A DNA stretch of 64,000 nt from Candidatus Acidiferrum typicum (GTDB taxonomy: Bacteria; Acidobacteriota; Terriglobia; Acidiferrales; UBA7541). The stretch spans positions 62,001-126,000 of the forward strand of contig DLMH01000075.1 of assembly GCA_002478115.1 (NCBI GenBank). The letters run 5' to 3'. Within the stretch, counting starts at the first letter, position 1. Each line of letters begins with the position of its first letter. Positions 53,493-61,790 of this stretch are shown here, piece by piece. The translations under genes were made by a program, and so were the position numbers. The notes under the pieces are model-generated. The model was not told the DNA's origin and ran no database searches. It saw only the letters and a program-made list of their open reading frames with translations.

Positions 53493-54935
53493 CTACGGAA
53501 TACGGCAGACCATCACGGCGGGATTAACGTAGGGGCACGGCATTCCCGCGACTCCGGGCCGTTCAAGTATCACCCACCCAACACCGAACTTTTTCTTCAG
53601 CCGCTCGAAATCATCCAGGTTGAAGCTCGACCACTTTTCCCGGCCAGCCACTTCGAGTTTCCACTGATAAGCCAAGTCGGGAAATACTTCCACCACGGAG
53701 GGGTCTTTTACATTGTCGGCCAGCATGCTGCGCTCGGCGATTCCGCGGAACCCGTGATAATCGTCTCCGGACTTCTCCATGTATTTCGGGTCAAGTGCGA
53801 AGAAAGCGTTTCGAGGCGTGTTCTCCCGGACCCAGTCGAACGCTTCGATCCAGGCGTTACGGGATGCGATTCCCGGCAATTCGATGTGCCGGCTGGCCGG
53901 GAACTCCTGCCGCTGCGCATAGAACATTCCGAGCGAAATAGGAAGAAAGAGCGCGAACCAGCGTATCGCTTGCATTCGGAGGATGTACTTTCCAAGCAGG
54001 GCTCCGGAAATCAGGACAAACACCACGTACGTCAGGTGGAGGATACGCATCGGCTCCAGGCGTTCCCACGTTTGCGTGGGAAAGGACGATGTGGTGATTA
54101 TCGCCGCCAGCACACCCACGCTTGTCGAAATTGCGAATCGGGTGCACAGGCGTTCCAGAACCGGCATGTTGTTGCGCCGCCCCACTCGCGCGTAGCTCAT
54201 CAACAATACAAGCGGGCCACCCACCCCGAGCCACTCGTACCAAGTCCATCGCAGCGGGTACTGGAAATGCCGGTGAGACATCATCTCCCGCCAGATCGGG
54301 TTCGCCGGTTCGCTCATCGGCAACGCTGAAAGAAACACCGCCGGCCGCGCTCCAATGGGGGGCATGGCCAGCACAACCAGGTGGACGATCCCATAGGCAG
54401 TTATGGTGGGATGGAACAATCCCGCGAGAACGACCCACAGCAACGCTCGAGGCTGGCCATTCAGGACAGCTACCGTGGCGAATAGCAGGAAAGCGCTGGC
54501 CAGCGTGCGCGGTGCAAGGTGCTGATCCACCAGAAACAACGCCGTGCCCGTGACCGGCAGCGTCAGCAGTGCGGCAACGAGCGCCACTCCCGCCCACTGC
54601 GCAGCCTCTTCCGCAACACACTTGCGAATGACCGCCAGGCACCCAAGCAAAAACAGGAAAATACTGATCAGATGCAGCAAGAAAATCATCCAGTCGAGAG
54701 GGAGATGGGTAGCGCGCGTTGCAGAAGCGACAAACGAATGAAACACCGTAAAGCGTATATACAGCAGAAAGAAGGCTGCGTCGTAGGGATACAATGCGGC
54801 GGTGAGGAGTTTCTTGATGGCCGGCAAATACACGGCCATGTCCTCAATGCCCCGGTGATAGCCATGGACGGCCACAGCAGCGGCCGTTATCCCAAGCAGG
54901 AGGAAGAAATCCCGCAGCCGATGGGTTTGCTTCAC
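53493..54935 (-). CDS. Multispanning membrane protein, unknown function
   Basis: 480 residues. At least ten hydrophobic helices, including DFFLLLGITAAAVAVHGYH, WMIFLLHLISIFLFLLGCLAV, WAGVALVAALLTLPVTGTALFLV, PRALLWVVLAGLFHPTITAYG and WFALFLPISLGMFYAQR. The C-terminal 110 residues are soluble (WVRENTPRNAFFALDPKYMEKSGDDYHGFRGIAERSM). A glycosyltransferase-C-like membrane fold is possible, but no DxD-like catalytic site in the first loop is certain (GIEDMAVYLP comes closest). It is divergent from the sugar synthase gene by 84 bases and framed by two repeat copies. I do not assign a family. Confidence 0.65.
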   Translation of the reverse strand: MKQTHRLRDFFLLLGITAAAVAVHGYHRGIEDMAVYLPAIKKLLTAALYPYDAAFFLLYIRFTVFHSFVASATRATHLPLDWMIFLLHLISIFLFLLGCLAVIRKCVAEEAAQWAGVALVAALLTLPVTGTALFLVDQHLAPRTLASAFLLFATVAVLNGQPRALLWVVLAGLFHPTITAYGIVHLVVLAMPPIGARPAVFLSALPMSEPANPIWREMMSHRHFQYPLRWTWYEWLGVGGPLVLLMSYARVGRRNNMPVLERLCTRFAISTSVGVLAAIITTSSFPTQTWERLEPMRILHLTYVVFVLISGALLGKYILRMQAIRWFALFLPISLGMFYAQRQEFPASRHIELPGIASRNAWIEAFDWVRENTPRNAFFALDPKYMEKSGDDYHGFRGIAERSMLADNVKDPSVVEVFPDLAYQWKLEVAGREKWSSFNLDDFERLKKKFGVGWVILERPGVAGMPCPYVNPAVMVCRIP

Positions 54936-55019
54936 GGATGAACTCTTTCACGTATCAAAGAGAACTCCTCGGAGCGAGCGAGTTGCACCAAACAAGCTTT
55001 CCGGCCCACAATTATATAG

Positions 55020-55811
55020 ATGGCAAAACCAATCGCTTGCATTGTGCTTCCCACTTTCAACGAAGCCGAGAACGTTCCGGCTGTGCTTTCCGGGATCTTC
55101 TCTCAAGCGGATGCAATCCCGACTCACGAGTTGCATGTTCTGGTCGTGGACGACTCTTCTCCGGACGGCACCGCAGAGCGTGTGCGCGAAGCCATGCAAC
55201 ACTTTCCTCATCTTCATCTCATTTCAGGCGAAAAGAATGGGCTGGGCGAAGCATACAAGAGAGGTATCACTCACGCAATCAAGACCCTGCAACCCCTTCT
55301 GATTCTCCAGATGGACGCCGACCTCCAGCACGACCCGGCCGTTCTGCCGCGGATGATCAGCCTGGCCAACGATGGCTACGACGTCGTTGTCGGCTCGCGC
55401 TTCGCTCCGGGGGGAGCGATCCCCGGCCTCCCCTGGTATCGCAAATTGATCAGCTTGGCGGGGACTCGCCTTGTGCGCTGGTTCGGAGGCATCCCTCCCA
55501 TCCGCGATTGCACCTCCGGGTATCGCGTGATCAGGGCCGATTTGATTCCCCACTGCGATCTCGAGCACCTCTCGACGCGCGGCTATTCCTTTCAGTCGTC
55601 GCTCCTGTGCGAACTCCTGCGCAACGGCGCGCGTCTTGTCGAGACTCCCATCATCTTCTCCGGCCGCGCGCATGGGGAATCCAAACTGTCTTTTCTCGAC
55701 CAATGGGAATTTGTGGTGAACCTCTTCCGGCTGCGGTTTGTGAAGACGGCTCGCGATCGAGCGGTGCGGCATTACCGCCGCTCCGCAGAAGATCGCGCCC
55801 CTCTTAAATGA
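55020..55811 (+). CDS. Polyprenol-phosphate sugar synthase (DPM1-like, GT2)
   Basis: 263 residues. GT-A signatures are IACIVLPTFNEAENV, VLVVDDSSPDGT, and the DxD-type LQMDADLQHDP. The acceptor-side motif RDCTSGYRVIR and RGYSFQSSLLCELLRNGARLVETPI follow. These are typical of dolichol-phosphate-mannose synthase-like enzymes that transfer a sugar from a nucleotide donor to polyprenyl phosphate on the cytoplasmic face. There is no C-terminal membrane domain. The product would need flipping; two half transporters and an ArnT-like transferase are encoded nearby. No strong ribosome site precedes ATG 55020. Confidence 0.93.
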   Translation: MAKPIACIVLPTFNEAENVPAVLSGIFSQADAIPTHELHVLVVDDSSPDGTAERVREAMQHFPHLHLISGEKNGLGEAYKRGITHAIKTLQPLLILQMDADLQHDPAVLPRMISLANDGYDVVVGSRFAPGGAIPGLPWYRKLISLAGTRLVRWFGGIPPIRDCTSGYRVIRADLIPHCDLEHLSTRGYSFQSSLLCELLRNGARLVETPIIFSGRAHGESKLSFLDQWEFVVNLFRLRFVKTARDRAVRHYRRSAEDRAPLK

Positions 55812-55890
55812 AAAAGAAACGGTGCCGTCCGGCACGGCGCGGTTTACTCTGCTGCGCTGGTTGCTCCGGTCGCAGACACAGTTGCATTAA

Positions 55891-56086
55891 CCTGAAACCC
55901 GAAGTTGACCAATTGCAGGCGAGTGCATCTTTTGTTGTTTGGATCGATTCTCGCGGGCAGATTCAACTTTGCCGAAGTTGGGTTTTTCCACGTCATCCAC
56001 CACGCAGAATTTGTCATTCCGACCGGAGGGACGGCGGTTTTGGCCGTCCGGAGCGGAGGAATCTCTCTTCAACTTCGGATTTCAGG
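55891..56086 (+). repeat. MITE-like dispersed repeat, copy 4 (full length, 196 bp)
   Basis: Terminal inverted repeats CCTGAAACCCGAAGTTGA and TCAACTTCGGATTTCAGG differ at a single position. The interior matches copy 3 (CCAATTGCAGGCGAGTGCATC near the left). The right end lies only one base from the TAA stop (56088-56090) of the ArnT-like gene. The left flank GCATTAA and right flank ATTAG hint at a short target duplication, which is not conclusive. Confidence 0.88.
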
Positions 56087-56087
56087 A

Positions 56088-57917
56088 TTAGTGCTGATTT
56101 GTTTGCAGCAAGGCAGGCGGTCGATTCGTGAAGACAAATTTTCCGCCGGCATGTGCAACTTCAAATACAGGGCCCAGCTTCGCCAGGTAGCTGTGGCGTT
56201 CATCGGACGGGCTGACGAGATAAACGCGCTTCGTGCTCGCCCAGAGCGCAGCGAACTGCGCGTCGTCCAGAAAAATCGTTGGTGCATCCGGAAACAGCGA
56301 GCCATACCAGAGCCCGTTGACTCGGCCATTGAGGATCGATTCCTGCACGCCGGTATAGAAATTGATCGATGAAGTGAGCGAATATTCGCCATCGGAAACG
56401 ATTACTTCTCCCGGTTGATACTCGCGCAGAATCGCCGCGGCCAGCGGTTGCGAACCAAGCAAAGGGTAAAACACGGACAACGCGGCATGCACGCACTCGA
56501 TGAATAGCACCATCATCGCTACCAGCGCCCAGTTGGCCACCCGTGTCTTGCCGCGCCGGCGAAAGTACCAGTTCAGTACCGTGCCGAATAGAAAGGCCAC
56601 GCACGTGCCAATAAGTGGCCCTCGGAACATGCTCATAGCTTTCCCCGTGAGGTCCAGGAAGTGCCCCAGGGACAGCACGTAGGCATCGGGATTCTTGTTC
56701 AGCAGGTCGCTAAGCTCTACGCCTTTCGCCGGCGTGTGAAACATGATGGCGAGCGCGCCCGTGATTCCCGCGATCAACACACCAACAACCATCAGCACCA
56801 CCGAAGAGATGCGCCCTGCGCGCGCAATCGGAGAGCCGATCTGTGCTTGCGATTCGAGCGATAACCAGTGCCCCAGAAGCAACGCCAACGCCGGCAACGC
56901 CGGAGCAAGGTAGTATTCCTGGCGCGTGGAAAAACTGAAAAAGAGCAGGATGAAGGCTGCCCAGCAAAGCAGGAGAAGCAAAACCGCCTCCGGGGAGAGG
57001 CGCACACCTTCGACCCGCGCAAGACGCAGGCGTATTCTAGCCAGGGCCTGCGGCAGGAAAACGCTCCATGGCAGCAACCAAAGCAGCAGCAAACCTTGAA
57101 ACAACCAAAAAGGAACCGTGCCGTAGTCGGCCGGATAGCGCTTGCCGAGATACCGCAGAAACTGCTCATTGACGAAATAAAACCACAGGAAACCTTTAGC
57201 TTGGCCTGCGGGAGGAATTTGCAGAGCCGCAAGAATGTGCCACGGCGCCGCCACCACAAGAAAAATAATCGTGCTCGAAACGAGCCTCATCTTCAGCAGA
57301 TGGCGCAAATCCCCCACGATCAGCAGAAAGACAACGATGATTGCGCAAGGAAACACGACGCCGATCAGGCTTTTGGTAAGAACATTCAGTCCAATTGCCG
57401 CGGCCATGCCCCAACATGCCAACAGCGATGGTTTGCCGGACTGCCAGCCCTCCATGAAAAAGTACAGACTCAGTCCGATCCACAAGCCAATCGTCATGTC
57501 GGGAATAAGGACGCGCGTAAACTCGTACGGGCCGCACGAGGTGAGTAGCACGACTCCGGCCCAGAAGCCCGCCTGCGCAGTCAGGAATCGCCGTCCGAAC
57601 TGATACACAAGGAATGCCAGCAGCAGCACACTCAGATGCAGAAAGAGCCGCGCAGACCATGCTGCAACGCCGAAGAGCTTGAATCCCAGCGCCATGCCCC
57701 AGTAGGGAAGCGGCGCTTTTTCCAGATAGCGGATCCCGTTTTCGTGGAGGGTAACCCAGTCGTGCCGCACCAGAATTTCGCGGCCCGCTTCCGCATGAGC
57801 TGCATCGGCATCGTCAAACAGCGCTGGATGAAACAGGCCGGGGCCAAAAACAGCAAGCCAGAGCAGCGTCAGAATCGCCAGGGCCGGCAACAGCCGTTGT
57901 CCCATCGAATTGAGCAT
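56088..57917 (-). CDS. ArnT-like membrane glycosyltransferase (GT83/PMT fold)
   Basis: 609 residues. A first helix is followed by the periplasmic loop FDDADAAHAEAGREILVRHDW, whose acidic pair is the catalytic region of the family, and ENGIRYLEKAPLPYWGMALGFKLFG, typical of ArnT-type transferases. About twelve helices follow (AAWSARLFLHLSVLLLAFLVY and so on). The C-terminal 170 residues are soluble, with LREYQPGEVIVSDGEYSLTSSINFYTG. The family transfers a sugar from polyprenyl phosphate to lipid A or other lipids on the outer face of the inner membrane. Together with the DPM1-like and EamA-like genes it forms a plausible pathway. The stop codon abuts a repeat. Confidence 0.9.
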   Translation of the reverse strand: MLNSMGQRLLPALAILTLLWLAVFGPGLFHPALFDDADAAHAEAGREILVRHDWVTLHENGIRYLEKAPLPYWGMALGFKLFGVAAWSARLFLHLSVLLLAFLVYQFGRRFLTAQAGFWAGVVLLTSCGPYEFTRVLIPDMTIGLWIGLSLYFFMEGWQSGKPSLLACWGMAAAIGLNVLTKSLIGVVFPCAIIVVFLLIVGDLRHLLKMRLVSSTIIFLVVAAPWHILAALQIPPAGQAKGFLWFYFVNEQFLRYLGKRYPADYGTVPFWLFQGLLLLWLLPWSVFLPQALARIRLRLARVEGVRLSPEAVLLLLLCWAAFILLFFSFSTRQEYYLAPALPALALLLGHWLSLESQAQIGSPIARAGRISSVVLMVVGVLIAGITGALAIMFHTPAKGVELSDLLNKNPDAYVLSLGHFLDLTGKAMSMFRGPLIGTCVAFLFGTVLNWYFRRRGKTRVANWALVAMMVLFIECVHAALSVFYPLLGSQPLAAAILREYQPGEVIVSDGEYSLTSSINFYTGVQESILNGRVNGLWYGSLFPDAPTIFLDDAQFAALWASTKRVYLVSPSDERHSYLAKLGPVFEVAHAGGKFVFTNRPPALLQTNQH

Positions 57918-58118
57918 GCGCGAAAAAGCCTCTCAAAATACGGCGAAAGCGCTGAAAACGGGTTATGGTTCTCCTGAAACTGTATCATGCGCGTTTGGAT
58001 TTGCAGGGGAGTGCGCCACGCCATCGCCCTGGAGGTTTGGAAGTGCTCTGCCATGCGCCATCTCGTAAATGATTCTCAGGAGGGCACAGCTTCAAAGTTT
58101 GCGGGGAAAGTCCCTTTT

Positions 58119-58257
58119 TTAGGAGGCCGGGGCTTCAGCCCCGGCGTAAGGCTCCCAGGATTAATGGGCTTCAGCCCCTGAAGAAAGGTTTATCAGCGTT
58201 TCCGCAATCATTTCAGCCGTGCAGAAAAGGTCTCGAATCTCAGGGGTTTCAACCCCT
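58119..58257. repeat. REP-type palindrome cluster upstream of hpnI
   Basis: GCCGGGGCTTCAGCCCCGGC at 58126-58145 is a near-perfect hairpin, followed by GGGC/GCCC (58166-58178) and AGGGG/CCCCT (58242-58257). The first two units occur in the inverted orientation at 63881-63950. The rest of 57918-58338 holds no gene. Confidence 0.75.
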
Positions 58258-58338
58258 CGGGTCGGCAATATGGTCCCTCGAAGCACTTATGAGATAGGTT
58301 CGCAGGGAAATTGGAAAGCGATACACTGCTACCAGCTT

Positions 58339-59508
58339 ATGCATCTTCCTATTTCCGTCTGGCGCCTGCTGATTCTCCTTATGGCCCTGGCGCCGCTGGG
58401 TTATTACCTTGCCGGAATTCTTGCGGCCGTCCGCTTTTTTTCGCGAAAGCGCGCCAAACAATTGCCGGACTTTACGCCACCCGTCAGTGTGCTGAAGCCC
58501 GTGCACGGGGTCGATTTTGCCAGTTATGAGAATTTCGCAAGTTTTTGCGCGCAGGACTATCCTGATTACGAAATCCTCTTTTGCGTCAACGATCTTTCCG
58601 ATCCTGCCGTGGCCATCATCCAAAAAGTGATTTCGGACTTTCCTCAGCGATCCATCCGAATCCTTTCCGGCGCCGCTCAAATCGGCTCCAACCGCAAAAT
58701 CAACAACCTGGTTCTGCTGGCCCGGAAAGCGCGTCACGAAATCCTGGTGCAGAGCGACGGCGACGTGCGCGTCGGCCCGCACTACCTGCGCGAAGTGGTG
58801 GCGCCTTTCCGCGATCCCGCGGTGGGCGTCGTCAGTTGTCTGTATCGCGGCATCGCGCAAAACAATCTCTGGGCGCAGCTCGAAGCCGTTGGCGCAGCCA
58901 GCGATTTCATGGCCGGGGCGCTCGTGGCGGGCTGGAAGGAAGGCGTCACCTTCGCGCTGGGTGCTTCGGTCAGCACGACGAAAAGTTGGCTGGCGAAAAT
59001 CGGCGGCTACGAATCACTGGCGAATCTCCTCGCGGATGACTATGAAATTGGCAATCGCCTACACAAAGCCGGGGCAAAAGTTTTGCTCTCGCGCGAGCCC
59101 GTCTGGACGATGTACGCGGCGCAAACCGCGCGCGGCTTTTGGGAGCACCAGGTCCGTTGGGCTCGCACAATTCGGCTGGTGCGTCCGGCGTCGTTTCTCG
59201 GCTTGCTCTTCACGCACGGTTTGCCGCTCGCCCTGCTGGCCGCCGCCGTGGCGCCGGCAGCCTGGATCAGCGCCGCGTACCTGCTCGCGTATCTTGTTTT
59301 GCGTCTGGTGATGGCGTGGCTTGTAGGCGTGTGGGGCCTGCAAGACGCCGTGCTGCGCCGCAAGCTTTGGCTGGTGCCGCTGCGCGATTTGCTCCATTTC
59401 GCCGTCTGGCTCGCCGCGTTCACCTCGCATCGCATCCAGTGGGGCGGCCTAGAATTCGATCTGCGCGACGGCCAAATGATCGAGGCACAACCGCCCCCCA
59501 AAAAATAA
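58339..59508 (+). CDS. hpnI: Hopanoid-associated glycosyltransferase HpnI
   Basis: 389 residues from ATG 58339, chosen because the first membrane helix (VWRLLILLMALAPLGYYLAGILAAVRF) starts there; an ATG at 58270 is an alternative. The GT2/GT21-like domain shows PPVSVLKPVHGVD, LVQSDGDVRVGPHYL (acidic donor motif), FALGASVSTTKSW, LADDYEIGNRL and HQVRWARTIR, the QxxRW-type acceptor motif. C-terminal helices follow. HpnI is known to transfer N-acetylglucosamine from UDP-GlcNAc to bacteriohopanetetrol before deacetylation by HpnK. The HpnK gene is not in this window. A terminator or inverted-repeat element follows directly. Confidence 0.9.
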   Translation: MHLPISVWRLLILLMALAPLGYYLAGILAAVRFFSRKRAKQLPDFTPPVSVLKPVHGVDFASYENFASFCAQDYPDYEILFCVNDLSDPAVAIIQKVISDFPQRSIRILSGAAQIGSNRKINNLVLLARKARHEILVQSDGDVRVGPHYLREVVAPFRDPAVGVVSCLYRGIAQNNLWAQLEAVGAASDFMAGALVAGWKEGVTFALGASVSTTKSWLAKIGGYESLANLLADDYEIGNRLHKAGAKVLLSREPVWTMYAAQTARGFWEHQVRWARTIRLVRPASFLGLLFTHGLPLALLAAAVAPAAWISAAYLLAYLVLRLVMAWLVGVWGLQDAVLRRKLWLVPLRDLLHFAVWLAAFTSHRIQWGGLEFDLRDGQMIEAQPPPKK

Positions 59509-59511
59509 CCG

Positions 59512-59655
59512 CCTGGGAACGCCATTCTCCCGAATGGCGTTTTTGCCGTGATTGGCGCCTTTCTTTTGCCCGTGTAACGGCCGCCTTCTGAGGCGGGCGT
59601 TTTTGACGTCATTGGCGTCTTTCAAACCGCCAATCGGGAGAATGGCGTTCCCGGG
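59512..59655. repeat. 144-bp inverted-repeat element after hpnI, also acting as terminator
   Basis: A 28-base arm (59512-59539) and its counterpart (59628-59655) are inverted repeats with 26 of 28 matches. The left arm itself contains AACGCCATTC/GAATGGCGTT followed by TTT, a strong terminator for hpnI. Inside, a 27-base unit is repeated directly at 59537 and 59597 with 3 mismatches, and a CCGCC/GGCGG hairpin precedes a second T-run. No ORF is present. Confidence 0.75.
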
Positions 59656-59792
59656 ACCAGCTCGGGGTAAACGCCCGGCGGACACTACAAAATAGAGGAG
59701 GCGGGCCGCTCTTCTCCCCCGCTGTCATCCCATGTTTTGCCAGCATGGAAGGGGTGCACCGCCCGCCGGAACCCGCCCAAACCACCCTGCAC

Positions 59793-60974
59793 TCAAATCT
59801 TGAAAAAAATCTTCTTCCGGTAGAGCACCCACATCAGTGCCCAGCACACCAGCACGAAACAGATCGAAAAGACTAGCGAACTGAATTCCGTGCTGCCCAG
59901 CCGAGCAAACACCGTTGAAATGGCCCGGCAACCAGTCCTCTGGCACCATGCGCCGAGCAGCAAAGCGAACACCTCCGAAAACACGTACGCGGCAATGGCA
60001 TTCATTCCGAAAACGGTGGCCGGCTTGGTGGGAATCCACCGCGCTTTGCGCACGTCCAGCAGCCAGTAGCACAATCCCAACACGATCAGCGCCAGCCCCG
60101 TCGTCAGCAAAACAAACGAACTGGTCCACAGCTTCTTGTTGATCGGAAACCAGATGTTCCAGGTTTCCGCCAGAAGAAATCCCGCCGCTCCGCAGGCCAG
60201 CATGCCCAGCACTTTCTTTCCGCTAGCCCGTGCCGAACGCAGCCATTCGCCCGTGAAAACGCCGAACAAAACCGAAGCAATCGCCGGAATCGTGCTCAAC
60301 ACGCCCTCTGGGTCGCGTGTTCCTTCGTACAAATGCCCGGAAAACAGCAGCCGGTCGAGCCACGCCGTCAGGTTGCGGTCGGGGTCCAGCAGCGGTATTT
60401 CATGCGTTGGCGTGCCGAATCCCGGCACGGGTACAAACCGCATCACCAGCCAGTAGCCCACCAGGCAGACAAATATGACCGCCGCGCGCCCCCGCGGCTT
60501 GGTCCAAAAATAAATCATCGACGCTGCCAGGTAGCACACCCCGATCCGCTGCAATACGCCCTCAAAGCGCAACGTATGCGGGTTGTAACGGTTCGGAAAT
60601 CCGTTGAGGAAGATCCCCAGCAAAATCAGGATCGCCGCGCGCCGCACCACATGCTTCAGCAATTCGCCCCGCGATTGCCCGCGCCCCAGCCGCGAGGAAA
60701 ACGAATACACCAGCGATACGCCGGTAATGAAGAGGAAGAAGGGAAAAACCAGGTCCGTCGGCGTCCACCCGTTCCATTTCGCGTGGCTCAGCGGCCAGTA
60801 GGGCGTGTCGCTTCCCGCATTGTTCACCAGGATCATCAGGGCAATCGTCAGCCCCCGGAAGAAATCCAGCGATAGCAATCGTGCGCTGCCGGAAGTGCTA
60901 TTCAGATCCTGCTGTTTCGTCGAAACGGTTTCTGGCTCAGGGGTTGCCTGCAAATCCGGCTGGGTCGGTTTCAT
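59793..60974 (-). CDS. HGSNAT/NagX-like membrane acyltransferase
   Basis: 393 residues with about ten helices. The hallmark is RLLSLDFFRGLTIALMILVNNAG followed by WNGWTPTDLVFPFFLFITGVSL. GVLQRIGVCYLAASMIYFW and WFPINKKLWTSSFVLLTTGLALI come next, the order seen in heparan-alpha-glucosaminide N-acetyltransferase homologues (DUF5009/NagX). Members acetylate amino sugars across the membrane, or are uncharacterised in bacteria. CAGGAAACC precedes ATG 60974. The position near hpnI and the sugar transferases is suggestive only. Confidence 0.9.
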   Translation of the reverse strand: MKPTQPDLQATPEPETVSTKQQDLNSTSGSARLLSLDFFRGLTIALMILVNNAGSDTPYWPLSHAKWNGWTPTDLVFPFFLFITGVSLVYSFSSRLGRGQSRGELLKHVVRRAAILILLGIFLNGFPNRYNPHTLRFEGVLQRIGVCYLAASMIYFWTKPRGRAAVIFVCLVGYWLVMRFVPVPGFGTPTHEIPLLDPDRNLTAWLDRLLFSGHLYEGTRDPEGVLSTIPAIASVLFGVFTGEWLRSARASGKKVLGMLACGAAGFLLAETWNIWFPINKKLWTSSFVLLTTGLALIVLGLCYWLLDVRKARWIPTKPATVFGMNAIAAYVFSEVFALLLGAWCQRTGCRAISTVFARLGSTEFSSLVFSICFVLVCWALMWVLYRKKIFFKI

Positions 60975-61173
60975 CGGTTTCCTGTTTTCCTGGGATGGAA
61001 AGTCCTGCCATCATGTCACGCTTTAAGCCCTCTCGCCAAGACCTTGCCGGGTGGCGCAGACTTGACGGCGCGTGGGGCAACCAGAGTTGCCTTGGCACCT
61101 CTCGTCCGGCCACCCGCCCGCATAAGGCTTTCGGGCGTGGAGGGAGTGGTGTCACAACTTTGCTGGAGAACGA

Positions 61174-61216
61174 CAAGGCTCTTCGGCTGAGATAACTCCG
61201 AGGAGCCTTGCGTTTT
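61174..61216 (+). terminator. Hairpin with T-run on the plus strand
   Basis: CAAGGCTC (61174-61181) pairs with GAGCCTTG (61203-61210), with an inner CGG/CCG pair, followed by CGTTTTC. It would terminate rightward transcription, though no plus-strand gene is recognised upstream (60975-61173). The DUF2188 gene ends just beyond on the other strand. Confidence 0.5.
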
Positions 61217-61239
61217 CTGTCCGGTCAGCGATAAGCAGG

Positions 61240-61449
61240 TCAGGGCTTCCGCCACTTGTCTCGCGAACCCCGATTGGTGTTCCGTACCCGCTCCACGAGG
61301 ATCGCTGCATTGGGATCAATTTCCTTTGCTCGGTCAATTGCTTCCGCCTGCGTATCCTCTGTGTCGCTGGCCTTTCTTGCGCCGGGTCGCCGGATGGCAT
61401 AGTCGCCCTCCTGCTCTCGCCGCTCAACGTACAATTCTCTTTTCGCCAT
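61240..61449 (-). CDS. DUF2188 protein
   Basis: 69 residues from ATG 61449, with AGGAGG about 9 bases upstream. YVERREQEGDYAIRRPGARKAS, then DTQAEAIDRAKEIDPNAAILVERV, matches the DUF2188 pattern, small proteins of unknown role often found in mobile or accessory regions. The ending RGSRDKWRKP is basic. It is a single-gene unit. Confidence 0.8.
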   Translation of the reverse strand: MAKRELYVERREQEGDYAIRRPGARKASDTEDTQAEAIDRAKEIDPNAAILVERVRNTNRGSRDKWRKP

Positions 61450-61481
61450 GATAAGAGAGCCTCCTGAGCGCAATCATGTAA

Positions 61482-61591
61482 CAGCAACCGGAATCCTTGT
61501 TGGCATTCCGGCTGCTGGCTGGTATCATCGTGATGTCAGTTTTTATTAGGACCTACCATCGGCGACGTGAGTAACAGCTCACGTCGCTTTT
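61482..61591 (+). ncRNA. Candidate small RNA with two hairpins and intrinsic terminator
   Basis: CAGCAACCGGAAT (61482-61494) pairs with ATTCCGGCTGCTG (61505-61517) with one mismatch. Then GCGACGTGAG (61562-61571) and CTCACGTCGC (61578-61587) form a perfect 10-bp stem followed by TTTT (61588-61591). No ORF lies between. It occupies the otherwise empty 61450-61790. It could be an independent small RNA or the remains of a leader; a promoter is not clear. Confidence 0.35.
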
Positions 61592-61790
61592 CATTTCAAG
61601 CCAGCGTCGCGGGTAAGTCTACACGCCGCCAGCACTGCTAATGAGTTTCTAAGCATCCACATCGCTTGCTCCTTGAACCGCAAACTAAACCCATCCTACA
61701 GGGCCCACTACCCGCCGTCAAGAAGTTTCTGATATAATCTGATTGCCTATCTTCCTATCACATGATACACTGCCTGTGCTGGAGGTAGAG

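Noticed and set aside
59793..60974. Hopanoid pathway enzyme by proximity
   Set aside because: Sequence shows HGSNAT-like acyltransferase; nothing ties it to hopanoids beyond location.
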